DNA of 35,374 bases from an uncultured Clostridia bacterium (GTDB lineage Bacteria > Bacillota > Clostridia > Oscillospirales > Oscillospiraceae): positions 1 through 35,374 of the forward strand of contig CALYTU010000002.1 in NCBI GenBank assembly GCA_945487445.1, given 5' to 3'. Numbering within the stretch: the stretch's first letter is position 1; every line of letters starts with the position of its first letter. Of the stretch, positions 1 to 9,984 are shown in pieces. Below the pieces are notes generated by a model. The model worked only from the letters and a program-made list of their open reading frames with translations. It was not told where the DNA came from and did no database searches. The translations under genes and the position numbers were made by a program.

Positions 1-19
1 GCTTCTTTATCACACATAA

Positions 20-115
20 GCAAAGAGCCAGGGCATCAAGCAGTTGGTCGCCGGTGGCGGTGTCGCTTTCATCGGCCTTGTCCTGGTGCCGCAGCTCGCA
101 GGACTGTTTTCGTGA
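20..115 (+). CDS. 3' fragment of a Maff2-family small membrane protein (AKSQGIKQLVAGGGVAFIGLVLVPQLAGLFS*)
   Basis: Frame ending TGA 113-115; typical Maff2 C-terminus immediately upstream of TrbL. In-frame TAA at 17-19, so the N-terminal part is absent from the window. Confidence 0.6.
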   Translation, partial: AKSQGIKQLVAGGGVAFIGLVLVPQLAGLFS

Positions 116-119
116 GAAT

Positions 120-194
120 ATGAACGTCAGCCCAGCCATGCTTGGTTTCCGCCGTGACAAGGCCGGGCTGACAAACAAGGAGGTGAGTCAATGA
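120..194 (+). CDS. Putative 24-aa leader ORF (MNVSPAMLGFRRDKAGLTNKEVSQ) overlapping the trbL start by ATGA
   Basis: ATG at 120, TGA at 192-194, overlaps trbL ATG at 191; contains an 11-of-12 bp inverted repeat (126-137/161-172). Confidence 0.3.
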   Translation: MNVSPAMLGFRRDKAGLTNKEVSQ

Positions 195-1054
195 GCTGGA
201 TAGGTGACGCGCTGACGGAATGGGTGCAGGACTTGATGATCCCTGGGATCAAATCGAACATCACAGGGATTTTTGACGCGACCAACGATCAAGTATCGAA
301 TATTTCGGTACAAATCGGACAAACACCGCAAGGCTGGAACCGCGACATTTACAACATGATTAAAACGCTGTCAGATACTGTGATCCTGCCGATTGCGGGC
401 TCTATCCTGGCCTTCGTCATGACGCTGGAGTTGATCCAGATGATTACAGAGAAAAACAATATGCAGGATATAGAAACATGGTCCTTCTTCAAATGGGCCT
501 TCCGGGCCGCCGCGGCAATCCTGATCGTAACAAACACCTGGACGATTGTGATGGGGATTTTCGAGGCGGCCCAATCCGTTGTACGAACCGCCTCCGGCCT
601 GATAGGCGCAAGCGGCAGCCTGGGACCGGACACATCGGAATTGGAAACACTTCTGCGGTCAATGGGCGTCGGTGAGCTTTTGGTAATTTGGTTCGAAAGC
701 GTGCTCTTAAATTTTGCAGGAAAGGTGATCTCCATTATCATCCTGGTCGTGATCTACGGCAGAATGATCGAGATTTACCTCGTCACATCCGTAGCCCCGA
801 TCCCAATGGCTACCATGCTAAACAGGTCATGGGGCAGCATGGGGCAGAACTACTTGCGTTCTCTCTTGGCACTGGCCTTTCAGGCCGTCATGATTATCGT
901 TTGCGTTGGAATCTACTACACGCTGATCCGAGGGATTTCCTTCACAGACGATTTGATGGCCGGGCTGCTGTCTTGCCTGGGCTACTCTGTGCTGCTATGC
1001 TTCGTGCTGTTTAAGACAAGCAGCCTTTCCAAGAGCGTATTCAATGCCCACTAA
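191..1054 (+). CDS. TrbL/VirB6-like conjugal transfer membrane protein
   Basis: Multiple hydrophobic segments, SD aaggaggtgag upstream, position between Maff2 and PrgI as in Tn1549-like elements. Confidence 0.8.
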   Translation: MSWIGDALTEWVQDLMIPGIKSNITGIFDATNDQVSNISVQIGQTPQGWNRDIYNMIKTLSDTVILPIAGSILAFVMTLELIQMITEKNNMQDIETWSFFKWAFRAAAAILIVTNTWTIVMGIFEAAQSVVRTASGLIGASGSLGPDTSELETLLRSMGVGELLVIWFESVLLNFAGKVISIIILVVIYGRMIEIYLVTSVAPIPMATMLNRSWGSMGQNYLRSLLALAFQAVMIIVCVGIYYTLIRGISFTDDLMAGLLSCLGYSVLLCFVLFKTSSLSKSVFNAH

Positions 1055-1068
1055 AGGAGGTTCCCGTT

Positions 1069-1500
1069 ATGCCCTATGTTCCGGTCCCGAAAGACTTGAG
1101 TAAAGTCAAAAGCAAGGTTCTGATGAACTTAACCAAACGGCAGTTGCTTTGCTTTGGCGGCGGTGCGCTGATCGCTATTCCACTGTTTTTCCTACTGAGA
1201 GGCCCCATAGGCTCCAGCAATGCGCTGATGTGCATGATGCTGACGCTGATCCCCGCCATGCTGTTTGGCCTTTACGAGAAAAACGGGCAGCCCTTGGAGA
1301 AGGTTCTGGCGCAAATATACCGCGTTTGCTTCAAACGCCCCAAGGTGCGCCCGTATCAAACCCGAAACTTTTATGACACCCTGCGCAGGCAGGAAGAATT
1401 AAACAAGGAGGTGAGGCGAATTGTTCAATCTGTTCCGGCGAAAGCCCAAAAAGAAAGTCCCCGAAGCAGCAAAGCCCAAAAGAAAGCTCACCCGGGCTGA
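1069..1500 (+). CDS. PrgI family protein (conjugation, membrane)
   Basis: MPYVPVPKDLSKVKSKVLMNLTKRQLLCFGGGALIAIPLFFLLR; PrgI-like N-terminus and two TM segments; upstream of VirB4. Confidence 0.85.
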   Translation: MPYVPVPKDLSKVKSKVLMNLTKRQLLCFGGGALIAIPLFFLLRGPIGSSNALMCMMLTLIPAMLFGLYEKNGQPLEKVLAQIYRVCFKRPKVRPYQTRNFYDTLRRQEELNKEVRRIVQSVPAKAQKESPRSSKAQKKAHPG

Positions 1501-3856
1501 AAAGAATGCGATCAAGGCCGCGATTGAACGTGCCAGAAAGGCCGAGCAAAACGGCATGAGTGCCCAGGACACCATTCCGTATATCAGGATGTATCCGGAC
1601 GGTATCTGCCATGTAACAGAACGCCTCTGGGCAAAAACGATCCAATACGACGACATTACCTATCAGCTTGCAGACGACGATGACAAGGAAGAAATCTTCG
1701 AGAAATGGTGCAAGTTCCTGGACTACTTTGATCCGTCTGTACATTTTCAGTTCACCTTTGTGAACCTGAATACATCGGAGGAGCAGATCGCCGCCACCAT
1801 AGACATTCCAGCTGCGGGTGACAGCTTTGACCATATCCGTGCCGAGTACACAAAAATGCTGCGGGAGCAAGGAGCCAAGGGCAACAACGGCCTCTCCCGT
1901 GTAAAATACCTGACCTTCAGCGTAGAGGAAGCGACGCTGGATGAAGCGAAGTCCTGGCTGAACAGCATTGAAATCGACCTCTGCAATAATTATAAAAAGC
2001 TCGGCGTCAATGCCAAGGCGCTCTCCGGCGCGGAGTATCTGGAGGTCATGTACCGCATGATGAACATGGACACCATGCGTCCCTTCCGGTTTTCCTGGGA
2101 TTGGCTGGCTCCCTCCGGCCTTTCCACCAAGGACTACATTGCGCCGAGCTCCTTCGAGTTCCGCACCGGGAGAATGTTCCGCATGGGGAAGAAATACTGT
2201 CAGGCGTCCTTCCTTCAAGTTCTTGCCACGGAGCTGGAGGATCGCGTTTTGACGCAGTTCCTCGATATAAAAAACAATCTCATCATCAGCTTCCACGTCC
2301 AGGCAATTGATCGAACGAAGGCCATCAAGGACGTGAAGCGAAAGCTGACCGATCTGGAAAAGAGCAAGATCGACGAGCAGAAAAAGGCCGTCCGCGCCGG
2401 TTATGATATGGACATCATTCCGGCAGACCTGAACACCTACGGGCAGGAGGCCCAGGCGCTTCTTTCCTCGCTGCAGCGAAAGAACGAGCGCTTCTTCCTG
2501 GTGACGTTCATTCTAATCAGCATAGCCGACAGCAAAAAGGCTCTCAAAAACGCCGTCATGCAAGCCTCCGGTATCGCCCAGCGAAACAACTGTGCGCTCA
2601 TGAACCTGGATTTCCAGCAGGAGGAAGGCATGCTCAGCTGCCTCCCCCTGGCACACAATCAAGTCCATATCACCAGGGGCCTCACCACATCGGCTACGGC
2701 TATTTTCATTCCCTTCACCACCCAGGAGCTCTTTCAGACCGGCCCGGAGGCCCTGTACTATGGCCTGAACGCCATGAGCAACAATCTGATTATGGCGGAT
2801 CGAAAACAGCTTCTGAACCCCAATGGGCTGATCCTCGGCGTCTCCGGCTCCGGTAAATCCTTCTCAGCCAAACGGGAGATTTCAAACGCGATCCTCGTAT
2901 GCCGGGACGATGACGTAATCATCTGCGATCCTGAGTCAGAGTATGCTCCGCTGGTGCTCCATTTCGGCGGCCAGGTGGTTCGCGTATCTGCTACCTCAAA
3001 TGATTACATCAATCCGCTGGACATTAACCTCAACTATGGCGTCGATGGCGAAAGCCCCGTCAGCTTTAAGGTGCAGTTTATACTGTCCCTGTGTGAGCTG
3101 ATTATCGGACGCCGGGAGGGCCTGCTGCCGGTTGAGATCACCGTCATTGATCGGTGCGCCCGGCAGATCTATCAGAAATATCTCAACGATCCGACCCCGG
3201 AAAATGTACCCATTTTGGAGGACCTATACAACAGTCTGCGGGAGCAGGAGGAGCCGGAGGGACAGTACGTTGCGACAGCTCTTGAAATCTACGTCCACGG
3301 CTCTCTGAATGTTTTCAACCACAGAACCAATGTGGACATCAATAACCGGATCGTCTGCTGCGATATTAAGCAGCTGGGCAAGCAGCTGAAAAAGCTCGGT
3401 ATGCTGGTGATCGAGGATCAGATCTGGAACCGTGTCTCCCGCAACCGGAGCGAGGAGAAAACCACCCGCGTATATTTTGATGAGTTCCATCTGCTCCTAA
3501 AGGACCCGCAGACCGCAGGCTACAGCGTGGAAATCTGGAAGCGCTTCCGCAAATGGGGCGGAATGCCAACCGGGATCACGCAGAACGTGAAGGATTTGCT
3601 GCTCAGTCCCGAGATCGAGAACATTTTTGAGAACAGCGATTTCATCTATCTGCTGAACCAGGCAGGCGGAGATCGGGAAATCCTGGCGAAAAAGCTCAAT
3701 ATCTCCGCGTATCAGCTGTCCTATGTGACACAGAGCGGCCCGGGCGAAGGCCTGATAAAATACGGCCCCACAATCATTCCCTTCCGGGATCGCTTCCCGA
3801 AGGACAATGAACTGTACCGTCTCCTGACAACCAAGTTTGGGGAGGCGGCGTCATGA
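1421..3856 (+). CDS. VirB4/TraE-like conjugation ATPase
   Basis: Walker A GVSGSGKSFSAKRE; FDEFHLLLKDPQT Walker B region; TTG start with SD aaggaggtgag, overlapping prgI. Confidence 0.92.
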   Translation: MFNLFRRKPKKKVPEAAKPKRKLTRAEKNAIKAAIERARKAEQNGMSAQDTIPYIRMYPDGICHVTERLWAKTIQYDDITYQLADDDDKEEIFEKWCKFLDYFDPSVHFQFTFVNLNTSEEQIAATIDIPAAGDSFDHIRAEYTKMLREQGAKGNNGLSRVKYLTFSVEEATLDEAKSWLNSIEIDLCNNYKKLGVNAKALSGAEYLEVMYRMMNMDTMRPFRFSWDWLAPSGLSTKDYIAPSSFEFRTGRMFRMGKKYCQASFLQVLATELEDRVLTQFLDIKNNLIISFHVQAIDRTKAIKDVKRKLTDLEKSKIDEQKKAVRAGYDMDIIPADLNTYGQEAQALLSSLQRKNERFFLVTFILISIADSKKALKNAVMQASGIAQRNNCALMNLDFQQEEGMLSCLPLAHNQVHITRGLTTSATAIFIPFTTQELFQTGPEALYYGLNAMSNNLIMADRKQLLNPNGLILGVSGSGKSFSAKREISNAILVCRDDDVIICDPESEYAPLVLHFGGQVVRVSATSNDYINPLDINLNYGVDGESPVSFKVQFILSLCELIIGRREGLLPVEITVIDRCARQIYQKYLNDPTPENVPILEDLYNSLREQEEPEGQYVATALEIYVHGSLNVFNHRTNVDINNRIVCCDIKQLGKQLKKLGMLVIEDQIWNRVSRNRSEEKTTRVYFDEFHLLLKDPQTAGYSVEIWKRFRKWGGMPTGITQNVKDLLLSPEIENIFENSDFIYLLNQAGGDREILAKKLNISAYQLSYVTQSGPGEGLIKYGPTIIPFRDRFPKDNELYRLLTTKFGEAAS

Positions 3857-5766
3857 GCCAACGGCTGCAAAAGAACTCCAACAAGGAGCTGCGTTTCGCA
3901 GCCGCCGATCCGGCTGTAATAAAAAATGGACGCAAAAAGCGGCTGCAGCAACGCAGCAGCGCGGAGCCGCTGCGCTTCTCTGATAAGTCAGCAGGGGCGC
4001 AGCATCAGGACGCAGTTGCCCAGCATAGGCGAGCACAGAGCCAAATGCCGGTTCCGGGTCAGCTCGGAAAGCAGAAAACCGGCGCATCCGCCCAGGGCAC
4101 GGAGGCGAGCCCGATTCCCGGAAAGGTCACAAAGCATCGGTATTATGATGCTGCCAACGGCGTCACTACCACGCGGCTTCGATTTGCCGAGGCAAAGCGC
4201 CCCGCAAGGCTTGTTTTCAATGCTGCGGCAGCTCCGGCGCGGTTTACACGGAACAAGGTCCAGGATAAGCTCCGGGAATATGACGGCGACAACTCCGGTG
4301 CCGCTGCCTTCCACAGCACAGAAGCAGCCGGAGAAACAGGCGTGAAGTACGTCCATACCAAACGGCAAAAGCGACGGGATCGGAGAACGACTCCAAAACA
4401 CAAGGTAAGCGTTTTTCAAAACAAAGGCCCGAACCTTGGATCAAATCCGCTTTCCAGACGTTTGCAGCGACGTAAAATCAAGCAGGGATATATGCGCTAT
4501 ATGGCAAGAACCGGCCAGATCATAAGCGGGCCGTTGGGTTACGTGCAGGTTGCGGCAAGAAAAGTGACAGGCACCGCCGCAAATACCGTGAAAACACTTT
4601 CTCGAAAAGCCGGAAAAACCGCATTGCTGTTTTTAGGCCTTGGCGGAGCCATTGTTGTTCTGATGACCGCCCTCGTCTCCTGTGGTGGAATGGCCGGTAG
4701 CGGAGCCGGTGGAACGGCAGAACTTGGGGCGTATGCCGCAGAAGAAGCGGATATGCTTGCTGCGGAGGCTGCCTACTGCCAGATGGAGGCCGATCTGCAA
4801 GCACAGATCGACAGCTATGAGGACGATCATGACTACGACGAATACCACTATGAGCTGGATGAAATCGGGCACGATCCCTATGTGCTGATCTCCCTTGTTT
4901 CCTCCATCCACGAAGGCCCCTGGACCATTGAGGACGTGCGGCCCACGTTGGAACAGATTTTCGCCCGACAGTACACGTTGACTGAGGACGTGGACGAGGA
5001 AGCCGTGGAGACCGAGACACCTGATCCTTCGGAGCCCGCAGAGCCTGATCCCACACAGCCACCCTCGCCGCGGCCACCCGGCCCGACGCCGCAGCCACAA
5101 TCCCAGGATGATACGCCTGTCGCGGACGATCCTCCGCCGACAGAGCCTACCACCCGCAAAATCTGCACCGTAACGCTGGAAAACTTCAACCTCTCGCGGC
5201 TCCCGGTCTATATGCTGAATGAAAGCCAGCTTTCCCATTACTCCGTATACATGGCAAGCCTTGGCTGCTGTCCGGAGCTGTTTCCGGACAGCGAGTACGT
5301 CGGCAGATATGGCACCGGCAGCTATATGGATTATGCAATCCCCACGGAGGCCCTGGAGGACGAGGTTTTTGCCGCCATGATGACGGAGGCGCGGAAATAC
5401 CTGGGCTACCCCTACGTTTGGGGCGGCAGTTCCCCAAGCACATCCTTCGATTGCTCAGGCTTTGTGTCCTGGGTAATCAACCATTGCGGCGTCGGATGGG
5501 ACTATGGACGGCGCGGCGCAACCTCGCTGTATTATCTCTGCACCCCCACAAGCACCCCGCACCCCGGCGATTTGGTCTTTTTTGAGAAAACCTATGAGAC
5601 GACGCCGGATGTGATCTGTACACACGTCGGCATTTATGTCGGCGTAAACCCCGAAAACGGCCACCCAATGATGATCCATTGCGGAGACCCGATCAGCTTT
5701 GCCGATCTCAGCGGATCATATTGGCAAGAGCACTTTTACGCCTACGGGCGACTGCCAAATCCATAA
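3853..5766 (+). CDS. Bifunctional-type conjugation cell-wall hydrolase, C-terminal NlpC/P60 (C40) domain (CD1108-type)
   Basis: GYPYVWGGSSPSTSFDCSGFVSW and HVGIYVG motifs; TM segment in the middle; ATGA overlap with virB4. Confidence 0.88.
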   Translation: MSQRLQKNSNKELRFAAADPAVIKNGRKKRLQQRSSAEPLRFSDKSAGAQHQDAVAQHRRAQSQMPVPGQLGKQKTGASAQGTEASPIPGKVTKHRYYDAANGVTTTRLRFAEAKRPARLVFNAAAAPARFTRNKVQDKLREYDGDNSGAAAFHSTEAAGETGVKYVHTKRQKRRDRRTTPKHKVSVFQNKGPNLGSNPLSRRLQRRKIKQGYMRYMARTGQIISGPLGYVQVAARKVTGTAANTVKTLSRKAGKTALLFLGLGGAIVVLMTALVSCGGMAGSGAGGTAELGAYAAEEADMLAAEAAYCQMEADLQAQIDSYEDDHDYDEYHYELDEIGHDPYVLISLVSSIHEGPWTIEDVRPTLEQIFARQYTLTEDVDEEAVETETPDPSEPAEPDPTQPPSPRPPGPTPQPQSQDDTPVADDPPPTEPTTRKICTVTLENFNLSRLPVYMLNESQLSHYSVYMASLGCCPELFPDSEYVGRYGTGSYMDYAIPTEALEDEVFAAMMTEARKYLGYPYVWGGSSPSTSFDCSGFVSWVINHCGVGWDYGRRGATSLYYLCTPTSTPHPGDLVFFEKTYETTPDVICTHVGIYVGVNPENGHPMMIHCGDPISFADLSGSYWQEHFYAYGRLPNP

Positions 5767-5791
5767 TAATCAACAATAAGGAGGTTTTTCC

Positions 5792-6205
5792 ATGCTCAAT
5801 CATACCGTAATCATGGGCCGCCTCACCCGCGACCCGGAACTCCGTCGAACGCAGTCCGGCACTCCCGTCGCAACCTTCTCCCTGGCTGTGGACAGGGATT
5901 ATGCCAACAAGGAGACCGGAGAGCGTCAGGCGGATTTCATCGACGTGGTGGCCTGGAGGCAGGCCGCCGAATTTGTCTCCAAATACTTCTCCAAGGGCCG
6001 CATGGCCGTCGTGGACGGGCGGCTGCAATCGCGCAGCTGGACGGATCAGGATGGCCGTAAGCAGAGCAAGGTCGAGCTGGTGGCCGCATCCGTGTACTTC
6101 GGTGAGCCCAAGCGGGAGGAGGCAACAGGCGGAGCACAGCCGGAAGCGCCTTCTGCTTCCGACTTCGCCATGCTGGAGGACGACGACAGCGAGCTGCCGT
6201 TCTGA
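5792..6205 (+). CDS. ssb: Single-stranded DNA-binding protein
   Basis: MLNHTVIMGRLTRDPELRRTQSGTPVATFSLAVDRDY OB fold; acidic DDDSELPF tail. Confidence 0.95.
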   Translation: MLNHTVIMGRLTRDPELRRTQSGTPVATFSLAVDRDYANKETGERQADFIDVVAWRQAAEFVSKYFSKGRMAVVDGRLQSRSWTDQDGRKQSKVELVAASVYFGEPKREEATGGAQPEAPSASDFAMLEDDDSELPF

Positions 6206-6222
6206 CAGGAAGGAGGACACAA

Positions 6223-6474
6223 ATGAACCCGAGAATCACGAAGCTTCGCAAGGAGCAGCAGAAGGTACGCGACAAGATCGCTGCGCTCCAGACAAAGGAT
6301 AAGGAGTTGGATAAGGAAATCCGCGACCTGGAAAACATGGACATTGTGGGCCTTGTCCGCGCGGAAGGCCTCACGCTGGAGGGCTTCACTGAGCTGATGC
6401 AGCAGCTCAGGGAGAACCCGATCCCCCAAAAGAAAGGACAACAGGAGGTGGAAGCTCATGAACAAGCCTCGTAG
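6223..6474 (+). CDS. DUF4315-like small coiled-coil protein
   Basis: MNPRITKLRKEQQKVRDKIAALQTKDKELDKEIRDLENMDIVGLVR; position between ssb and DUF4366 gene. Confidence 0.75.
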   Translation: MNPRITKLRKEQQKVRDKIAALQTKDKELDKEIRDLENMDIVGLVRAEGLTLEGFTELMQQLRENPIPQKKGQQEVEAHEQAS

Positions 6475-7519
6475 AAGAAAGCTATCACAGTCATTCGCCG
6501 CTGTCCTGGCGGTGATGATATTGCTCTCCTCGCTGACGGTGCCGGTCTTCGCGGAGCCGGAGGACACAACGGGTCCTGCGGCGACTGCTGCGCCGGTCTC
6601 CGAAACGGCAGGCCCCGTAACAGAACAACCCGTAACAGAGCCTCCGGCTACACAGCCCCCAGAGACCACGCCTCCCACGGAGCCCTCTGCAACTGAACCG
6701 GTGACAGAGCCTCCGGCTGATCCCCAGCCGGAGCCGGAATCCACCCAGGAACCGGAGCCGGAGCCTCGGAGTATGTTCCGCTTCAGCCCGGACGGGAGCT
6801 TGACGCTGGTGGACGATTTCCTGTACGACGGGCTGGATGCGGACGGAAATCTGCTCAGCAAGCAGTTCATTACCGTTCAGAGCCGGGACGGCTCTTATTT
6901 TTATATCATCATTGATCGCACCGGCGACAGCGAGAACGTTTATTTTCTGAATCAGGTCGATCTTGCAGACCTGAAATCCCTTGCAAACAACGAGGCACAA
7001 ACAATCCCGGATACCAGCTGTACCTGTACCTCTCACTGCACAGTCGGCCATATTGACACCAGCTGCCCGGTCTGCGCCATAAACATGAGCGATTGCGCCG
7101 TGATCGAGGACAAAAACACACCGTCTGAGCCTGCGGATGATCCGGCTGCGACGGAACCGGCGCAGGAGGGTGAGCCCGACGATCCAGAAGCAGCCCCCAA
7201 AAAGCAGTCCATGAACCCCATCCTGGCGCTTGTGCTGACCGTAATTGTCCTGGGCGGTATTGGCTTCTATCTGTTCAAGGGCAAGGGCAAAGGATTAAAG
7301 ACCGGCAGCAAGCGCAAAAAGCCTGATTTTGATTTCGACGAGGACGAGGATGAAGACAACGAGGAGCTGTCCGCAGAGCCTGCTTCTGAGCCGGAGCCGG
7401 ATGCAGCATCATCAGAACCGAAGCCTGAGCCAGACGACGATCAGGATGAAGCAGCCGATGATCCGTATGCGGAGACCGGTGAGGACGATGATCTTGAGGA
7501 TGACGAAGATCTGATGTAA
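6458..7519 (+). CDS. DUF4366 (CD1107-type) mobile-element surface protein
   Basis: Signal peptide, Pro/Glu/Thr-rich linker, one C-terminal TM segment, acidic tail; position upstream of topB. Confidence 0.75.
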   Translation: MNKPRRRKLSQSFAAVLAVMILLSSLTVPVFAEPEDTTGPAATAAPVSETAGPVTEQPVTEPPATQPPETTPPTEPSATEPVTEPPADPQPEPESTQEPEPEPRSMFRFSPDGSLTLVDDFLYDGLDADGNLLSKQFITVQSRDGSYFYIIIDRTGDSENVYFLNQVDLADLKSLANNEAQTIPDTSCTCTSHCTVGHIDTSCPVCAINMSDCAVIEDKNTPSEPADDPAATEPAQEGEPDDPEAAPKKQSMNPILALVLTVIVLGGIGFYLFKGKGKGLKTGSKRKKPDFDFDEDEDEDNEELSAEPASEPEPDAASSEPKPEPDDDQDEAADDPYAETGEDDDLEDDEDLM

Positions 7520-7532
7520 AGGAGGGAGCCTT

Positions 7533-9626
7533 TTGAGATTAGTGATTGCCGAAAAGCCGTCCGTTGCGAAAAGCATTGCCGCCGTCCTTGGAGCATCCAC
7601 GCAGCGCAAGGGCTACATGGAGGGCAACGGCTGGCGCGTCTCCTGGTGCTTCGGCCATTTAGCTGCCGCTGCGAAGCCGGAGGACTACGATCCGGCCTGG
7701 AAAAAGTGGCGGCTTGATGATCTTCCGCTTCTTCCGGCTCCGTTCCGCTTCCTGGTAACGGCTGACGCAGAAGAACAGTTTTCCGTCCTGAAGAAGCTGC
7801 TGCATGACGCCGATACAACGGAAGTTGTAAACGCCTGCGATGCCGGACGCGAGGGCGAGTTAATTTTCCGCAACGTGTATGACCTGGCGGGCTGCAAGCT
7901 TCCCATGAAACGCCTTTGGATTTCCAGCATGGAGGATGCTGCGATCCGGGACGGCTTCAAGCAGCTTCGGCCTGGAGCTGATTACGACGGTCTGCACCGT
8001 GCGTCGGTCTGCCGGGCGGAAGCTGATTGGCTGGTCGGCATCAATGGCAGCCGGTTCTTCTCCATCGTATATGACACCCGGATCAACGTAGGCCGCGTCA
8101 TGAGCCCCACGCTGGCCCTGCTGGTACAGCAGGAGGCGGAAATCGACGCATTCACACCGACGCCTTTCTGGCGCGTCCAGCTCGATCTCGGCGGGTTTGC
8201 CGCAGAGACGGAGCGCATGGACAAGCGGCAAGCTGCCCTGGAACTGGCCGAGGCCTGCTCCGGCGCGGCAACGGTGTTATCCGTCGAACAGAAAGAAAAG
8301 AGCGAAAAAGCCCCGCCCCTCTACGATCTGACTGCCCTTCAGCGCGACGCCAACCGCATCCTGGGCTACACGGCCCAGCAGACGTTGGATTACCTCCAGG
8401 CACTGTATGAGAAAAAGCTATGCACCTATCCCCGTACCGACGCCCGCTATCTTACGGATGATATGCAGAGCATGGTCCCGGATCATGTGACCGTCGCGGC
8501 GAATATCTGCGGCCAAGCGCTGCCCGAGCAGATCAACGCGAAACAGATCTGCGACAGCAAAAAGGTTTCGGACCACCATGCTCTGATCCCCACGCTCTCC
8601 GCAACAGCAGAGGCCGTCGATGCCCTTCCTCTGGGCGAACGAGCTGTTTTACGCCTTGTTTCCTCCGGGCTCCTGCGAGCTGTGTCAGAGCCTCACCGTT
8701 ACGCAGAAACGACAGCAGTCCTCTCCTGTGCCGGAGCCACGTTTACCGCCAAGGGCAAAACCGTCCTGATCCAAGGCTGGAAGCTCTATGAGCGCAAGCC
8801 GGAGATGGAGGGGCCCGGAAAGGAAACGGACAAGCAAAACGTCCTCCCGGAGCTTACGGATGGTCAGGCCCTGCCCGTACAGGCAGCCACCGTCCGCGCC
8901 GGAAAAACATCTCCCCCGAAGCATTTTACGGAGGATACCGTCCTGGCGTCTATGGAAACCGCTGGCGTGAAGGATATGCCGGAGGATGCGGAGCGCAAGG
9001 GCCTGGGCACACCTGCCACCAGGGCGGCGATCCTCGAAAAGCTGATCTCTGCCGGTTATGTAGAGCGGCAAAAAGCCAAGAAGGTCACAAGCCTTCTCCC
9101 CACCACCTCCGGGAAGGCGCTCATCACCGTCTTGCCGGAGGAGCTGCAATCGCCGCTTCTGACAGCGGAGTGGGAATTCCGACTGAAGGAGGTGGAGCGC
9201 GGCGAGCTGGAGCCCAGCGCTTTTATTCGGGGCATTGACAATATGCTGAAGGAGTTGGTGCATGAGTACAAGCCCGTGCCCGGCTCCGAAATGCTGTTCC
9301 CGCGCCGGGAGAAGTCCACGCGCGAAAGTCTGGGCAAATGTCCCTGCTGCGGCAAGGACGGCGTGATCGAGCTCGAGAAGGGCTTTGTATGCTCTGACCG
9401 GGAATGTGGCTTTGCGATCTGGAAAGCAAGCCGTTTCTTCACCAAGAAGCAGATCACGCCAACGGCAGCCATGATCCGGACGCTGCTGCACAAGGGCCGG
9501 ATGCCCATGAAAGGCTGTAAATCTGAGAGCACCGGCAAGACCTATGACGCCGTTGCCGTGCTTGAAATGCGAGACGGCAAGCCGGATTTCAAAATGGAAT
9601 TCCCCAACCGGAAAAGGGGGGCATGA
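7533..9626 (+). CDS. topB: DNA topoisomerase III (type IA)
   Basis: RLVIAEKPSVAKSIA, DAGREGE, TYPRTDARYL, C-terminal Cys cluster CPCCGKDGVI...CSDRECGF; TTG start with SD aaaggaggg. Confidence 0.95.
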   Translation: MRLVIAEKPSVAKSIAAVLGASTQRKGYMEGNGWRVSWCFGHLAAAAKPEDYDPAWKKWRLDDLPLLPAPFRFLVTADAEEQFSVLKKLLHDADTTEVVNACDAGREGELIFRNVYDLAGCKLPMKRLWISSMEDAAIRDGFKQLRPGADYDGLHRASVCRAEADWLVGINGSRFFSIVYDTRINVGRVMSPTLALLVQQEAEIDAFTPTPFWRVQLDLGGFAAETERMDKRQAALELAEACSGAATVLSVEQKEKSEKAPPLYDLTALQRDANRILGYTAQQTLDYLQALYEKKLCTYPRTDARYLTDDMQSMVPDHVTVAANICGQALPEQINAKQICDSKKVSDHHALIPTLSATAEAVDALPLGERAVLRLVSSGLLRAVSEPHRYAETTAVLSCAGATFTAKGKTVLIQGWKLYERKPEMEGPGKETDKQNVLPELTDGQALPVQAATVRAGKTSPPKHFTEDTVLASMETAGVKDMPEDAERKGLGTPATRAAILEKLISAGYVERQKAKKVTSLLPTTSGKALITVLPEELQSPLLTAEWEFRLKEVERGELEPSAFIRGIDNMLKELVHEYKPVPGSEMLFPRREKSTRESLGKCPCCGKDGVIELEKGFVCSDRECGFAIWKASRFFTKKQITPTAAMIRTLLHKGRMPMKGCKSESTGKTYDAVAVLEMRDGKPDFKMEFPNRKRGA

Positions 9627-9925
9627 TGCGAGACGACAGCAAGCTGACGAAAGCGGAGCGAGAAACCATCATCATCTTCGATGAAGAACATGATACGGCC
9701 AAGGTCTCTACCTATAACACCCGGCTCCGCAAAAAGCTTGCGGAGCTGGCAGCAGCCTGGCCTGGCCAGATCGTAACGATCTCCGCGCCGGAAAAGGGCG
9801 AGGCCACGTACATCGTGCCAAAGGCCTGCGTCACAATCCGGGCTCCTTACTCAGAGGAGCGCAAATGCGCCGACCGGGTGCGCGCGCAAAACGCCGGGCG
9901 CCGGCCACGTGGCGACCGCAGCTGA
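9623..9925 (+). CDS. Conserved ICE-associated small protein of unknown function
   Basis: ATGA-type overlap with topB; coherent coding of LTKAERETIIIFDEEHDTAKVSTYNTRLRKKLAELA. Confidence 0.65.
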   Translation: MMRDDSKLTKAERETIIIFDEEHDTAKVSTYNTRLRKKLAELAAAWPGQIVTISAPEKGEATYIVPKACVTIRAPYSEERKCADRVRAQNAGRRPRGDRS

Positions 9926-9984
9926 AAAGACCGCTAAACCCTTGCAAATCAAAGGAAAAATGACCTTGTGAAAGTGAGGTAATT

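Noticed and set aside
1331-2296. 321-aa minus-strand ORF opposite virB4
   Set aside because: Antisense shadow of VirB4 coding.
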